In this document: piece by piece, positions 1 to 12,200 of the stretch | How positions within the stretch are numbered: position 1 is the stretch's first letter | How the letters are laid out: every line of letters starts with the position of its first letter | Origin: Symbiodinium natans | Taxonomy: Eukaryota; Sar; Dinophyceae; Suessiales; Symbiodiniaceae | Length of the DNA: 64,000 nucleotides | Assembly (NCBI GenBank): GCA_905221605.1 | Contig: CAJNDS010001335.1 | Location: 1,051,938-1,115,937, forward strand | Direction of reading: 5' to 3' | Notes under the pieces: model-generated | Seen by the model: only the letters and a program-made list of their open reading frames with translations | Told to the model about the DNA's origin: nothing | Databases searched by the model: none | Program-made: the position numbers and the translations under genes

Positions 1-128
1 AAACCCTAAACCCTAAACCCTAAACCCTAAACCCTAAACCCAAAACCCTAAACCCTAAACCCTAAACCCGAAACCTTAAACCCTAAACCCTAAACCCTAA
101 ACCCAATAGAGCTTAAGGACTCCCAAAG

Positions 129-215
129 CTGCTCAAGGCCTTCGTCTTCCTCGACGACAACCCGGGCGAGATCGAAGCGGTTCGATTGGCGCTACCGGAG
201 GTGCCAAATACGGAG
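129..215 (+). CDS. FkbH-like exon 1: HAD motif FLDDNP
   Basis: Acceptor AG at 127-128. The frame reads LLKAFVFLDDNPGEIEAV and then RLALPEVPNTE, matching the HAD IIIC/FkbH segment in which a hydrophobic strand leads into DDNP and is followed by a helix ending in LPEV. An in-frame TAA at 114-116 shows that coding cannot extend into the array upstream. The exon ends GAG, directly followed by GTTTAGGG, so the heptamer array supplies the donor (phase 0). Confidence 0.88.
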
Positions 216-3200
216 GTTTAGGGTTTAGGGTTTGAGGTTTGGGGTTTAGGGTTGTGCGGAGGTTAAGGGTTCAGGGTTTAGGGTTGTAGGGTTTTCGGGT
301 TGAGTTTTTTGGGATTTGGGGTTTTAGGGTTTAGGGTTTTAGTCGCCGCTTCTGGAAACAGCCCAGGTGTATAGAAGCCATATGGAACCCATAAGCCCTA
401 TAAACCCCATAAAACCTCAACCCTAAGCCCTAAACCCTAAACCCTAAGCTCTAAGGCCTGAGCCCTAGACCCTAGACCCTAGACCCTAGACCCTAAACCC
501 TTAACCCTTAACCCTAAACCCTAAACCCTAAACCCTAAACCCTAAACCCTAAACCCTAAACCCTAAACCCTAAACCCTAAACCCTAAACCCTAAACCCTA
601 AACCCTAAACCCTAAACCCTATCCCAGGTGCTAACCATCCTCGTGCCCAGCGAAGCAGCGGCGAGCTGCAGGATGATCCGAAGCCTCCCGGCTGTTTCGG
701 GTTTAGGGTTTAGGGTTTAGGGTTTAGGGTTTTGGGGTTTAGGGTTTAGGGTTTAGGGTTTGGGGTTTTGGGCTCAGGGTTTAGGGTTTAGGGCTTAGGG
801 GTTTAGGGTTTAGGGTTGGAGGTTTGGGGTTTAAGGGTTTGGGGGTTTCAGGGTGTTGGGGACTAGGGTTTCCCTTCAGGGCGTCGGGTCTAGCTCTTTT
901 TTGGGGGTGTTTTTGTTTTTTATTGGGGGGAGGGGGGGTGGGCTTTGAAGGGGGTTGAGGGTTTATGCTTTCTGGGCTGGCTTGAACCCAACCCTGAACA
1001 ACAAATGCCTAAAATGCAGGGGAGAATGCGCCAGACACACATTATCACACACTTTCTGAAAACACTGAAAACCTTGTTTCAAGAATTGTAAAAGACCTTT
1101 CTCAAAAGCCTTTGAAAACCTAAACCCCAAACCCTCAAATCTAAACCCTAAACCCTCTAAGAATCCTGCTTGGCAAGGCCATTGGGCTCTCGATGCCTGG
1201 AGCGGTACTCGGACCGTCGAAGATGCAAGGCGGACGCAGATGACACTTGGCCAGTTTGGGTTTTTTGGGGTGTTTTCATCGGGGTTTAGGGTATAGGGTT
1301 TAGGGTTTAGGTTTTAGGGTTTAGGGTTTAGGTTTTAGGGTTTAGGGTTTAGGGTCAGGGACCAGGGTGTGCAGGGTTTTTAGGGTTCAGGGTTTAGGGC
1401 TTGGTATGTCATCCACCCACCCCACCCTATACGTACCGTAAAATTTTGCTAAACAACCCCAAAAGAGTAGCTAATTAATCCCTATATTACCCTTAATAAG
1501 GAAGTATTTTTTTTTTTTTTTTGGGGGGGGGGGGCTCTTAAGCAATTAGTAGTAAACCCCAAACCCCAAATCCTACACCCCAAACCTTAAGCCCCTCAAA
1601 CCCAAACCCGAAGCCCCAACAAAACCCCAAAGTCACCCAAGTTCCTAAACCACAAAACCCTGAACCCTCATCCCTAAACCCCAAACCCAAAACCCAAACC
1701 CTAAACCCCAAAGCCCTAAACCCACAACCAACCCCAAAACCCTGCCCTAAACCCTAAATCCTAAACTCCAAACCCTCAACCCTAAACCCTAAGCCCAAAA
1801 CCCTGCCCTAAACCCTAAATCCTAAACCCCAAACCCTCAGCCCTAAACCCTAAACCCTAAATCCTAAACCCCAAACCCTCAACCCTAAACCCTAAGCCCT
1901 AAGCCCTAAACCCTAAACCCTACATCCTAAACCCTAAACCCTCAACCCTAGACCCTGCCCAGTAAGCTGTCGAGTCGGCTTAAGGGGTTTGTCGGCTCCG
2001 GGCCCGCGATTTCGCCCCCAGGTACCGGGAGGCTGCTCAGCGGAAGGTGGGTTTAGGGTTTAGGGTTTAGGGTTTGGGGTTTGGGGTTTGGGGTTTGGGG
2101 TTTAGGGTTTAGGGCTTATTTTATTTTATTTTTTTTCGCTTGCGGCTGTCAATGGTATCATTCGCGCTATTGCCTTCTTGTTTTGCTCCACTAGCTGCAT
2201 TGGGTTCACTTGGAGTCTGGGCTGTTGCGGAGGTTTGGATCTGCAAGCTTAGCGAGGGTCTTAGGGGTCAGTATTCAGCACCTGCGAAGCCCTAAGCCCT
2301 AAACCCCTTGCTCTACCCTACTTAAACATATTACACCCAAAGCCCTAAACCCCCAGACCCTAAGCCCTAAACCCTAAACCCTAAACCCTAAACCCTAAAC
2401 CCTAAACCCTAAACCCTAAACCCTAAACCCTAAACCCTAAACCCTAAACCCCAAACCCCAAACCCCAAACCCCAAACCCCAAACCCCAAAGCCCAACCCC
2501 TAAACCCACAGCATCCCAGGGTTCAAGTGGAGGTTTTCCGTAAGCCCATCCGGCCTGGAGGCGGTGCGCAGGGCCTCGACTGACTTTGCGTCCTTCCTGA
2601 CATCCTTGCAGGTGACCCTGGCTGGGGTTAGAGTTTCGGGTCTAGAGTGCACCCTGAGCCCTCGAGAAACCCGAAACCCGAACCTGTCCTGCACTTGTCC
2701 GGGTTTAGGGCTTGGGGTTTTACGTTGGGATGTTCCCCCTTATACTAACAGTCCTTAACAGGGATTATACTAGGGGTACTAGAATCTTATACTAGAATCC
2801 CTACTAAGGACTGTCAGTATAAGGCTTACAAGGGGAATGTCCCAAGAGTTCAGGGCTATGTGGCCAAAGCTGCCACCCGAAGCTGCGTTGTGCTTTGAAA
2901 GGCTGCAGGGCTTTCAGCGATGCTGCTGAACCCCATCCTGACATTGTCCCTCCACCCTGAGATACGGAGGGGGAAGAGTGCGGTGACCGCGGCTACTGCC
3001 GTGGGTCGTACCCTACCTACCCTACCTACCTACCTACCTGACATTGTCCCAACCACAAATGGGGGTTTCCAAAAAATTGTGGGGTACCCTGTTTTTAGGT
3101 TCCTGGAGCCAAGGATCTTACTATTTGAGGGTATGTACTAGGAAGACCTTGTACGTGGAGAAATCCCCGATTGACACCTGCAACCTCAGACAAGGCTTGC

Positions 3201-6200
3201 AGCAACAGCTTCGGGATGGCGCTTAGGCTTTGAAGGCGTGAGGGCAGCAACTACTTCTGCCTGTCGGAGAAAGGTTTAAGGGTTGAAGGCTTTAAGGGTT
3301 TAAGGGTTTAGGGTTTAGGGTTTAGGATTTAGGGTCTAGGGTTTAGGGTTTAGGGTTCTGCCCACCTTTCGCCCTGGACACAAAGCTTTCCCCACCGCAA
3401 AGCGGAATCGCTGTTCTGCCAGCTTCACATCGACGTCCGCGCGCCTACGGGGACGGAATTGGCCGGAAGCTTACTACCAATTGCTTAAGAACCCCTCCAA
3501 AAAGGAATAAGTATTCTGCCTAAAGGGGTAATATGGGGATTCTTGTTTTGTTGGGGGGTTCTTAAGCAAATAGAAGCTCAGAGAAGTTTCACATCAAGGG
3601 GTTAAGACTCGTTCGTATTCCTAACCTAAGGTTGTACCCCCAAAGGGATCCCCAAGATACCTAATATGGCCCTTATACTACCTTAAGGATCCTTCAAAAC
3701 GGGTGCCCCAAACCCAAGGGAACAACCTTAAGGGTCCAAGGTAAAACCCCTAGACCACAAGCGCTTGCGCACCCTAAAACCTCAGGCCAGTTGTATATAA
3801 TGTAGGTTTCTTTTCTCGGCGCCGTTTATATTCTGGAGCCGCTATCACAGGGACCGCGTAAGGGTTCCACTCACCTAAAGCCTCGCCGTAATTAAACCCC
3901 AAGCCCTTTGAACTCCTAAACTTTGTGAACCCCTACACCCTAAACACTTAAAAACCTTTTGAACTGATCCTAAACCCGGAGCTCCAAACCCAAACCCAAA
4001 ACCCTAGACCCTAAACTCTAACCCACCAGCCTACCATCTTCTGAAACCCAAAGCCGGTCCCGAAGCTAACGTTCCAGGCGTGCAGGGCTGAGCCAGAGCT
4101 TATAGGGTTTTGGCGGGTTTAGGGTTTCGGGTTGAGGGTCTAGGTGTAGGGTGTATCGGGTGTAGGGTTCAGGGTTTCGGGTTTAGCGTTTAGGGCTTAG
4201 GTTTTGCTGTCAGGGTTTTCAATTGCGGGTGTATGGGGAAGTTGGGCTTTGATGTTGCTGAATAGATTGAGGGTTTGACGGGTACTTGTGGGTTTCGGGA
4301 TGGTTGAGTGGGCTGCGGGGTTACAATAGCAGGGGAGCCCTAACGCAGACCCCAAATAGTAGGATCCCCGCATAATAAGGACCCCAAAAAGGGGACCCCT
4401 AATATCGTGAGCCCCCCTTTGGATGGCCCAAAGTCGGCACAGCAAAGTGCTCCGACGTCGACGCCAATGGCACCTGGGGCGGCAGTGCAGACGACACGGG
4501 GCATCCCTGCGCCACTCCCAATGTCGAACCGGCAAATTATGCAGCACCCAGTCCACGCCGGCGCCGGCAAACCCCATGCCTCAAGCTGTCCAAGTAGTCG
4601 CAGCCGTCCTCCGTGCATCCCACGCCACGGCCATGACAGAGAAGCCCACGGCAAAGCTGGCTGTGCCAAAGCAGCCGTCGGACGTGAGGTTGGTTTTCGG
4701 GTTTAGGGTTGAGGGTGTATGGTTTAGGGGTTGAGGGTTCAGGGTTCATAAGGTTGTCGGGTGTAGTTGAGGCTTTAGCGGTACTTGTAGGGTAGCTGGA
4801 CATTGGAGGGCTGAGGGTGGTTGAGGGCTGAGGAGGTTTAAGCCCCAAACCCTCAACCCTGGAAACCCCAGTGACTGAGCACGAGACCGTTTCAGGGTTT
4901 CTGAAACCCTAAACCCTAAACCCTAAACCCTAAACCCTAAACCCTAAACCCTAAACCCTACACCCTAAACCCTAAACCCTAAACCCTGAACCCTAAACCC
5001 TGAACCCCTAAACCCCTAAACCCCTAAACCCCTAAACCCCTAAACCCCTAAACCCCTACACCCCTAAACCCCTAAACCCCTAAACCCCTAAACCCTAAAC
5101 CCTAAACCCTAAAGCGTTTAGAAGCAGGTGCGCGTCAGCCAGCTCAGTCAACGCACCAACCAGCGACTCGGTACACATTCTTAAACCACAAACCCTGAAC
5201 CCTAACCCCCCCAAAAAAAACACAAAAAGAAAAGCCCACAGAAACCCACCAAAATCCTGAAACTCTCAAGCCATCAACCCTTCAAGCCCCAAGCCTGAAC
5301 CCCCGACGCCCGCGATATCTTGAAAACATGAACTTTCAAAGCAACCCTCAAGGCCCCTCCAAAGCCTGCTAGAGGCACCAAGCCGGAGCCCTTCAACCCA
5401 AAAAACCTTCACAGCCCAAGCTGGCTGAGGGGTTTCGGAGCTGAGGGTGGGTGGGTTTGTTGGACTTTCCCTGGGCTTAGGGTCGTTGCGGTTGGCTTGG
5501 GGTATGCTAGAGCTTGTCTTTGCTGTTTTATTTCGGTTGTTCAAGGCCAGTTTCTCCCGGTTTTGGTTGTTCATGGTTGTTTGGGGATGAGGTTGTTTAG
5601 GCTTGCTCGGGTTCTTCGGAAGTCCAGCTGTTTAGGCTCTGGGAGTTCCGAAGGGTTTTCGGCTTTGGAGCTTAGGCATAAACATAAAATCCTGACACTC
5701 TTGTGGCAAGCCCCAGCACCGTGCCCCAGTCATACCCCCCCCCCCCCCCTTCTCCAGCACTTATGGTTCAAGGTGTAACCCTAAATAAACCCTAAACCCT
5801 AAACCCTAAACCCTAACCCTAAACCCTCAACCCTGAACCCTGAAACCTAAGCCCGAAGCCCTAGACTCCGAACCTTGAACCCGAAACTAAAGGGTCCCAA
5901 CAACCTCCTAAATGAGGGCCGGTTCGAGTGCTGAGGGTCTTCCAGCCACCCTCTAAAACCCTGGGCCCCAGGACTTGGTGCAAGACCTTCAGACCATAGA
6001 GTTTACGGTTTTGGGTTTGTGGTCTAGGGTGTAAGTGGTAAGGGTTCAGGGACCCTAACCCCAAGTCCCCAACCCTGAGCCTTAAACCCGCACCATGTTC
6101 GTTCTTAGGCCACTGCGCCACCTACCATAAACCCTAAACCCTAAACCCTAAACCCCAAACCCTAAACCCGAAACCCTAAACCCCAAACCCTAAACCCTAA

Positions 6201-9200
6201 ACCCGAAACCCTAAGCCTTCAGCCCTCAGCCCTCCCTCTTTGCTTGAGGATGAACTCCACGCAGCTCCGCTTTTCGTCGGAAACTGCTGTGGCCGAGTGG
6301 CTGGCAGGCATCAGGGCTCTCATAGGGCTTCGAGGGTTTAGGGTTTAGGGTTTAGGGTTTAGGGTTTAGGGCTTAGGGTTTAGGGTTTAGGGCTTCGAGG
6401 GTTTAGGGTTTAGGGTTTAGGGTTAGGGTTTAGGGTCTAGGGTTTTAGGGCTCCCAAGTGCCGGAGACCTCAAAGCCCTTAAAGCTTTAAAGCCCAAAAT
6501 CCTAAAGCCTAAACTAAACCCTAAACCCCAAGCCCCAAACCCCAAACCCCAAACCCTAAACCCTAAACCCTAAACCCTAAACCCTAAACCCTAAACCCAA
6601 AACCCAAAACCCAAAGGCGATGGGCACTGGATCCTCGCCACCTGGGTGTCCGTGACCCGCCTGCATGCGAAGTTGCGCTTCCCAGCGCAACTCACCGGGC
6701 CGTAGGGTTTAGGGTTTAGGGTTTAGGGTTTAGGGTTTAGGGTTTAGGGTGTAGGGTGTAGGGTTTAGGGTTTAGGGTTTAGGGTTTAGGGTTTAGTGTG
6801 TAGGGTGTAGGGTGTAGGGTGTAGTACAGCTTAAAGGTTGAGGGTTTCAAGGTTTAGGGTTGAGGGTGTGGGCCCCGAAGCGGCTTTTCGGGCTTCAGGG
6901 TATTTAGGGTTTAGGGTTTAGGGTATTTAGGGTATTTAGGGCTCTAAGTAGGCTTTTGGACGGGTTCGGGGCTCTTTTCGAGCGTTTAACTGGCCCTAGC
7001 CCTGAGCCAGCGTGCTCTGAAGCCCTGGCGTTCCATCTTAGGGGAGTTGCATGGTCGCTTTGTATGGGCCCGAGGGGGACCTCTTATGGACGCCTTATGA
7101 TATATCCTATACAACCCTAGGACCCAGGCTTCAGAACCCTTTCAAGGAGGCAAGGGCCCATAGTAAGGGCCCCAAATAGCTGGGTAGACCTTGAGGGATG
7201 GGGGTTCAAGGGGGGTATGTAACCCAAGCTTCCCTAATACTCCCCACTACTCTCCCCAAGCTTCTTTAAGGTTCCCTAAACCCTAAACCCTAAACCCTAA
7301 ACCCTAAACCCTAAACCCTAAACCCTAAACCCTAAACCCTAAACCCCAAATCCTAAACCCTAAGCCCTAAACCCCAAACCCTAAACCCCCCTCCCTGACA
7401 TTCCAGGACCGCTTCGGGGATTATGGATTGGTCTGCTGCGCCTTCGGCACAGACCTGGCCGATGCCGTGGTGGTGCAGCCGCTCGGGCTATTTAGGGAGG
7501 TGTTTAGGGTTTAGGGTTTAGGGTTTAGGGTTTAGGGTTTAGGGTTTAGGGTTTAGGGTTTGGGTAGGTCTTGCGGTCTTCGATCTTAGATCTTTCATGC
7601 AGTTGGCAGAGTTACCTAGGGCTTGGAGCATTTTTAGGGGGTTTCACGCAAGCAAGGGATGTTCCACACTTGTCACTATCTTCGGGGGTGTCCATTTTGA
7701 CACGGGGCCCTGGAAGAAAAGAGAGAGGCAGGGTGTAAGGGGGAACCGAAGCCCCTAGTTGTCGAGCGGAAGCCAGGGAGCCAAGGGTTTAGGGTTTAGG
7801 GTTTAGGGTTTAGGGTTTAGGGTTTAGGGTTTAGGGTTTAGGGTTTAGGGGGAATGCAGCGTCGTGCGCGCGAGCTTGGTCGTTACGAGCGCGGGACGTG
7901 CGGAAGAATTGTCTGTTTTATGAGCTCCCGCTGGGCAAGAAGTCCCTAGCCCTTTTTGACCGCGTAAGTCCAGTAGAAAAACCCTATGACAATCCCGCAC
8001 AACCCACCGGACTCACACTGCTTACGACGTCAAAAGGGCTTCCAGAAATCCTCCAAGCCGGCACCCTAACCCTAAACCCTAAACCCTAAACCCTAAACTC
8101 TAAACCCTACACCCTAAACCCTACACACTAAACCCTAAACCCCAAACCCTAAAACCCTAAACCCCATGTGGCATCCCATACCTTTCTTCGTTCCCCGCTT
8201 GGTGGCCCAGTGGTACCCTTTCGCCCTTTTTGGGTTCTGGGTTCACTTACAAAATTAACCATCCTCAAAGAGGGTACCTTTATTCCGGTTCAGGGTTTAG
8301 GGTTTAGGGTTTAGGGTTTAGGGTTTAGGTTTTAGAAAATTGGGGTTTAGGGCTTAGGATTTAGGGGTTTCGGGCTACTGGCCTACTAAGCCCAAGATGT
8401 GTCGGCAGCCGCAGGGTTTAAGGCTCAAGGTGTGGAGTTGGGTCCACCCTTATCAACCCTAGACCCCAAACCCTAGTGAAGGCTGAGCCCCAGACCCTAA
8501 ACCCCAAACCCTAAACCCCAAACCCCAAACCCTAAGCCCTAAGCCCTAAGCCCTAAGCCCTAAGCCCGAAACCCTAAACGGCTGAGGGTAGGGGTTCAGG
8601 GCATCTTCAGACAGCTGAGGTGTTTGTGCATGAGCTGTCGCGTGTTGCACCGCGGTGTTGAAGAGGTGTGCGGCAGGGTTTAGGGTTCAGGGCTTAGGGT
8701 TTAGGGTTTAGGGTTTAGGGTTGAGGGTTTAGGGTTTAGGGTTTAGGGCTTAGAAGGGTTCATTGGTTTTCTTTATGGTTGCTTCATTCTCTTCGGTGAT
8801 GTTGGAGTCCTGCCAGGGTTTGCTGCGGGGTTTCGGGCTTTTCGGCCACACGGGTGTTCAGAGTTGTCAGGCTTTCAGCTTTTTCTCGGGTTGTCTAGGG
8901 CAAAAGACCCAGAAAAGGGAAGTCCTTACCGGTTTCAGGGTTTAGGGTTTCGGCTTCCCCAAGCCCTGTAGCCTGGCATGGAGGATGTCAGAGTTGGGGT
9001 TCAGGGGTTCTCTGTGAATGGGGCTTAGGGCTCAGGCTCTCGGGCTGTACGCCTTGTGGGGTATTAGGCTTTCGGGGTTCAGGGGTTCTGGGGTTGGGGT
9101 TAGGCTTCTGAAGGTGCAGGGTCCAAGACTTGAGTTCAAGACGCTTAGAAGGCAACAGCCTATTCTCTAAACCCCAGGCCCTAAGCCCTGACACGTTGGT

Positions 9201-12200
9201 ATTTGCCCGTGTGGTTTCTTCACTTTTCGTGTCCGGAGGGTGTTGAGCGGGGTTTGGTGGGGTGTGGGGGGGTGGGGGGCTGGGGGTGGAGGTGGTGGGG
9301 GGTGGGGGAGTTGGTTACGTCATTCTCACTGTGTCCACTCGGATGCACTGTAGCTTATGGCTTGAGGCTCCCGGGCTCGCTCTCGTTTTCCTCATGCCCA
9401 CGGATGATCATGACTTGCACACCCTAAACCCTAAACTAAACCCTAAACCCTAAACCTTAAACCCTGAACCCTAAACCTTAAACCCTAAACCCTAAACCCT
9501 AGCTTTTTCTGCATCCTGTGTCTGATCTGCTGGAGCACTTGGAAATCCTGTGCGGGTCTGGGCCGTCTGGCCGCGGCGCATCGTGCTCTTTGCTATGCTG
9601 CGGGAGGATCGCGTCTGAGGCCTTTCTTGGAATGTTTCGCGTCAGTGGCGCACATTCGAAAGGTGGCATCGTCAGTGGTATGACATCTGGCATGCTGAAT
9701 GCAGACTGGGTTTGGGTTACTTGGGATAACGGTTTAGGGTTTAGGTTCTGTGGGTACAAAAGTTCAGGGTTATAGGCTTTAGGGGAATTTTAGGGCTCAG
9801 GGTTTCGGGCTTTACGAGCTGATTCACGAGGTTCGTGGCAGCGGACATTTGGAAGACTTCTGATGGTTTGGCCTGAGATGTCGACAGTGTCCACAGATCA
9901 TCCGAGGGGGTCTAGGAGTCTATGAGTCCCAAAACTCTTCGAGTTTAGGGGTTTGGGGGTTTAATTAGGTGTTTAGGGTTTTAGGGGTTTAGGGTTTAGG
10001 GTTTTAGGGGTTATAGGGGTTAGGGTTTTAGGTGTTCTTTTTGTTAAGGGTTGTGAGTCTCAAAACTCTCCGGGTTGAGCGAGCCTCCACACGCTCGAAG
10101 TCGCGTGAGGCCACGCTGCGGCACGTGGCTCTCCGGGCGCAGTCTGCGGGCTATGGAGAGGCACCCAAACTTGGCTTTCTTCTGGCTGGCTCTTAGGTCT
10201 TTAACCTTCTGGGTTGTGTAATTAAAAACCACAAGAAGGAGCCTAAAAGTTAAACTTTTCGGAGGGGTTCAGAAGTCAGCCAAGCAAAAACCCTAAGATT
10301 TTCCGAAGGGATCAAATGGAACCTATGAATTGGACTCATATACATATATCTCCATACTGCTCTGTTCCGCATGAAGGGTTTAGAGTTTCACCCTACAAAT
10401 GGTTCAGGGCTCATGTAAGTAGTTGGGATTCGCAAACGCCCAAGAAGACGGCTTCTGCTACGTAACAGAGGACCTGGGAAGGTTTGGGCGAAGGGTTTGG
10501 GCCAGGGTTGAGCCAAGGTTTGTAGCTCACGGCTCATTCACTGCATAGTAAACCCTAAATCCTAAACCCTAAACCCTAAACCCTAAACCCTAAACCCTAA
10601 ACCCTAAACCCTAAACCCTAAACCCTAAACCCTAAACCCTAAATCCACCCCAAAACCATGAAACACCAAAGCCCTATAGGCCCCTTTAGCCCTGAACCCA
10701 GGCCTCGGCTTTAGGGTTTTGGGTTTAGGGTTACGAGTTTTGGGATTGTCGCTTAGGGTGAAGTTATTCCAGCTGGTTCGCGCGCAGGTTTTCAGAGGTT
10801 GGGCTTCCAAGTGTGGGCTGAAGTGAGCCCTACAAGGGCCTATGGTGCATGTGCCATAGGGTCCAGGGTTTAGTGTTTAGGGTTTAGGGTTTAGGGTTTG
10901 GGGACCCATAGGCCTCACAAAGGCCAGAGTAGGGGTAAACTTCTACATGATCCTCATTTCAGATTTAGTTTCCGAGGCTGCTTCATACACTGCCTCAGTT
11001 CCGGGTTCAGGGTTTAGGTTCTATAGGGCTCATATATACCCCTGTGCACCGGCTGCACAGCGCGTTTACCCAACCTTTTTAAGTACTGTACCCCGAACTC
11101 TAAACCCTAACCTCTAAAAACCCTTAACCTCAAGCCCTGAACCCTAATCCCTTCTAAAGCCTTTGAACAAGAAGGTTACCCTTTCTTATTCCTAGGGCAA
11201 CTCCGGGCTCTTGTTCTTCGTTCTTTGTTGGGTGGATCTCAGGCGGCGCTAGGCTTGGTAAAAGCTTTCTTGGGTTGAGGGGGAGTTTTAGGGGGAGTTT
11301 AGGGGTTTGGGGTTTTTCGGGGGTTTAGGGAGTTTAGGGAGTTTAGGGGGTTTAGGGGGTTTAGGGGGCTTTAGGGGGCTTTAGGGGGCTTTAGGGGGCT
11401 TTAGGGGGCTTTAGGGGGCTTCAGGGGGCTTTAGGGGGTTTAGGGGTTTTTGCAGGCTTTGGGGTTTAGAGCCCTCCTCTTAGCTATGATGTCTCCTCGA
11501 ACAACGGAGGTGCTGATACCCTTCCAGGCGACTCCGCGAAATGCAGCTTGGCTGCCCGTTTCATTGTGTTTAGGGTTTAGGGTTTAAGGTTTGGGGTTTG
11601 GGGTTTGGGGTTTGGGGTTTGGGGTTTGGGGTTTAGGGTTTAGGCGAAACCTTAAACCCCCAAATAGCCCACGTCCCCGACCTTTGCCACCTGAAACCCT
11701 CGCAGCCCAAGTGTCTGAAGCAGGTGCCTCGGCTTGGAATGTTTGCCATTTGGTGTTCTAGATCATAGGTTCTTAGGGCTGCAGGAAGGTTGATGTGTAG
11801 AGGTGTGCTTCTGTCTCTGGTAGGGGGCGTATGCCCCTAAACCAAGTACCCCTCAACCCCAAATCTCTAAGGGCCCTTCATGTGGTCCCTTGCCTCCTTT
11901 CAAGGGCTGATTTGTGGTCCCTTGAGTCGTACAGGGTATATAAGACACAGGGGCCCCCCTTTCAGAGGCTCATACTAAGGGTGTAACGACCCTTGAAAAG
12001 TCCTATCGGCTGGCCTGTCAGGCGTTGATGCAGGGATTCCTGTCGAGGGTGGCCAAGTGGGCGGAGGCGGGTTTGGGGATGGGTTTGGGAACCCTACAAG
12101 CGCTTTAGACCCTCTAAACTTCGTAAATCCTATAAATCCTGTAAACCCGGTAAGCCCTAAACCCTGTTGTGTTTCGGGTTCAGGGTTCAAAGGTTGGTGG

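Noticed and set aside
1-104. Chromosome-end telomere at the window start
   Set aside because: The array is short, interrupted, and followed at once by an internal FkbH exon whose N-terminal part must lie further left. It fits the 3' arm of an intron like all the others.
7898-7968. Open stretch NCLFYELPLGKKSLALFDR ending at GTAAGTCC
   Set aside because: Good donor, but it lies inside FkbH intron 9 whose flanking exons join in phase without it; no acceptor or family match. It may be a cassette exon but I do not call it.
9203-9453. Gly/Val/Trp-rich frames
   Set aside because: They follow a GGTGGGG-rich stretch with no splice context or protein-like composition.
9503-9735. Long open island in FkbH intron 10
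   Set aside because: Open on both strands and not needed between the exons ending RGVEE and starting ATLRH; left unassigned.
1-11565. Concatenated telomere-capped minichromosomes (CCCTAAA - fragment - TTTAGGG units)
   Set aside because: The order looks right for capped fragments, but consecutive fragments join in phase into one protein, which needs splicing and not independent molecules.
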